Assembly: GCA_017999675.1 (NCBI GenBank)
Contig: JAGNLL010000005.1
Location: 28,249-92,248, forward strand
DNA length: 64,000 bases
Reading direction: 5' to 3'
Origin: Rickettsiales bacterium
GTDB lineage: Bacteria > Pseudomonadota > Alphaproteobacteria > Rickettsiales > UBA1997
The position numbers and the translations under genes are program-made. Each line of letters starts with the position of its first letter. Position 1 is the stretch's first letter. The notes beneath the pieces are model-generated. The model searched no databases. It saw only the letters and a list, made by a program, of their open reading frames with translations, and was not told the DNA's origin. Below are positions 63,915 to 64,000 of this stretch, piece after piece.

Positions 63915-64000
63915 TTATTTTTCTAAAACTTTTCTTCCGTAATCTCTCAATTCACCATCAGGAGAAATGTAGCGGTATAAAGTTTGTTTGGTGATTCCTC
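63915..64000 (-). CDS. Serine recombinase (resolvase/invertase), C-terminal end only
   Basis: Only the last 27 codons before a TAA at 63915-63917 are visible; the rest lies beyond the window. They read GITKQTLYRYISPDGELRDY and then GRKVLEK. G-I-[ST]-x-x-T-L-Y-R-Y-[IV] is the recognition helix of the helix-turn-helix that ends Hin/resolvase-type serine recombinases, and the S-P-D-G-E-L-R tail is familiar in that family. It ends 14 bases before the first possible start of the truncated exoprotein and is in the same orientation. A catalytic Ser cannot be checked here. Confidence 0.65.
   Translation of the reverse strand, partial: GITKQTLYRYISPDGELRDYGRKVLEK

Overview
The window is about 64 kb of AT-rich DNA (roughly 40% G+C by eye). 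It most likely comes from a low-G+C alphaproteobacterium. The best lineage markers are a co-oriented block encoding an NDUFA12-type complex I accessory protein, an MlaD-type MCE protein and a DUF2155 protein, together with ZapE, a DUF6356 small membrane protein, a full-length RelA/SpoT enzyme and complex I subunits. Genes for purine, pyrimidine, GMP, aromatic amino acid, phenylalanine and thiamine synthesis argue against a very reduced obligate intracellular genome. Two-partner secretion, pilus parts and large orphan proteins suggest an interactive lifestyle. I cannot place it below class.

Layout: 0-2.6 kb, the end of a fadJ-like fatty-acid oxidation gene, a double-hairpin dispersed repeat, then ruvC. 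2.6-5.6 kb (minus), a three-gene module that looks like the PilM/N-PilO-PilP inner-membrane platform of a type IV pilus. 5.7-11.4 kb (plus), a tight run acpS-gpsA-guaA-pyrC-lysE-like-thiD closed by a terminator. 11.4-13.9 kb, a patch with tRNA-Ser(UGA), palindromes, a possible HNH-type orphan, a REP/MITE-like element and a fused nucleotidyltransferase-HEPN protein. 13.9-23.8 kb (minus), one long apparent operon NDUFA12-mlaD-DUF2155-rpe-murD-giant Cys-rich protein-purE. 23.8-33.1 kb (plus), slt, purF, xseB, a second copy of the double-hairpin repeat, pgsA, pheA, rsmD, infA and topA. 33.2-35.6 kb, a 790-residue orphan. 35.6-43.8 kb (minus), an FAD/NAD(P)-binding protein, DUF6356, spoT, aroA, nuoN and nuoM, with two long perfect inverted repeats between genes. 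44-54.6 kb (plus), zapE, a 948-residue orphan with a G8 tract and tandem repeats, mnmG, a TPR protein, pilT and two tandem APC permeases. 54.6-64 kb (minus), a two-partner-secretion locus: the C-terminal tip of a serine recombinase, a 2,078-codon hemagglutinin/CdiA-like exoprotein without its N-terminal secretion domain, a small membrane protein in the immunity-gene position, a small outer-membrane barrel protein and a TpsB transporter.

Two areas deserve most attention. The first is the right end, where a recombinase tail sits directly upstream of an exoprotein that has lost its signal peptide and TPS domain, which suggests rearrangement or a switchable cassette. The second is the 2,044-residue Cys-rich protein with iterated sushi/CCP-like modules, which sits inside a cell-wall/purine operon and overlaps murD by 23 bp. 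Secondary leads are the possible phase-variable 948-residue orphan, the MNT-HEPN fusion and several families of perfect inverted repeats.
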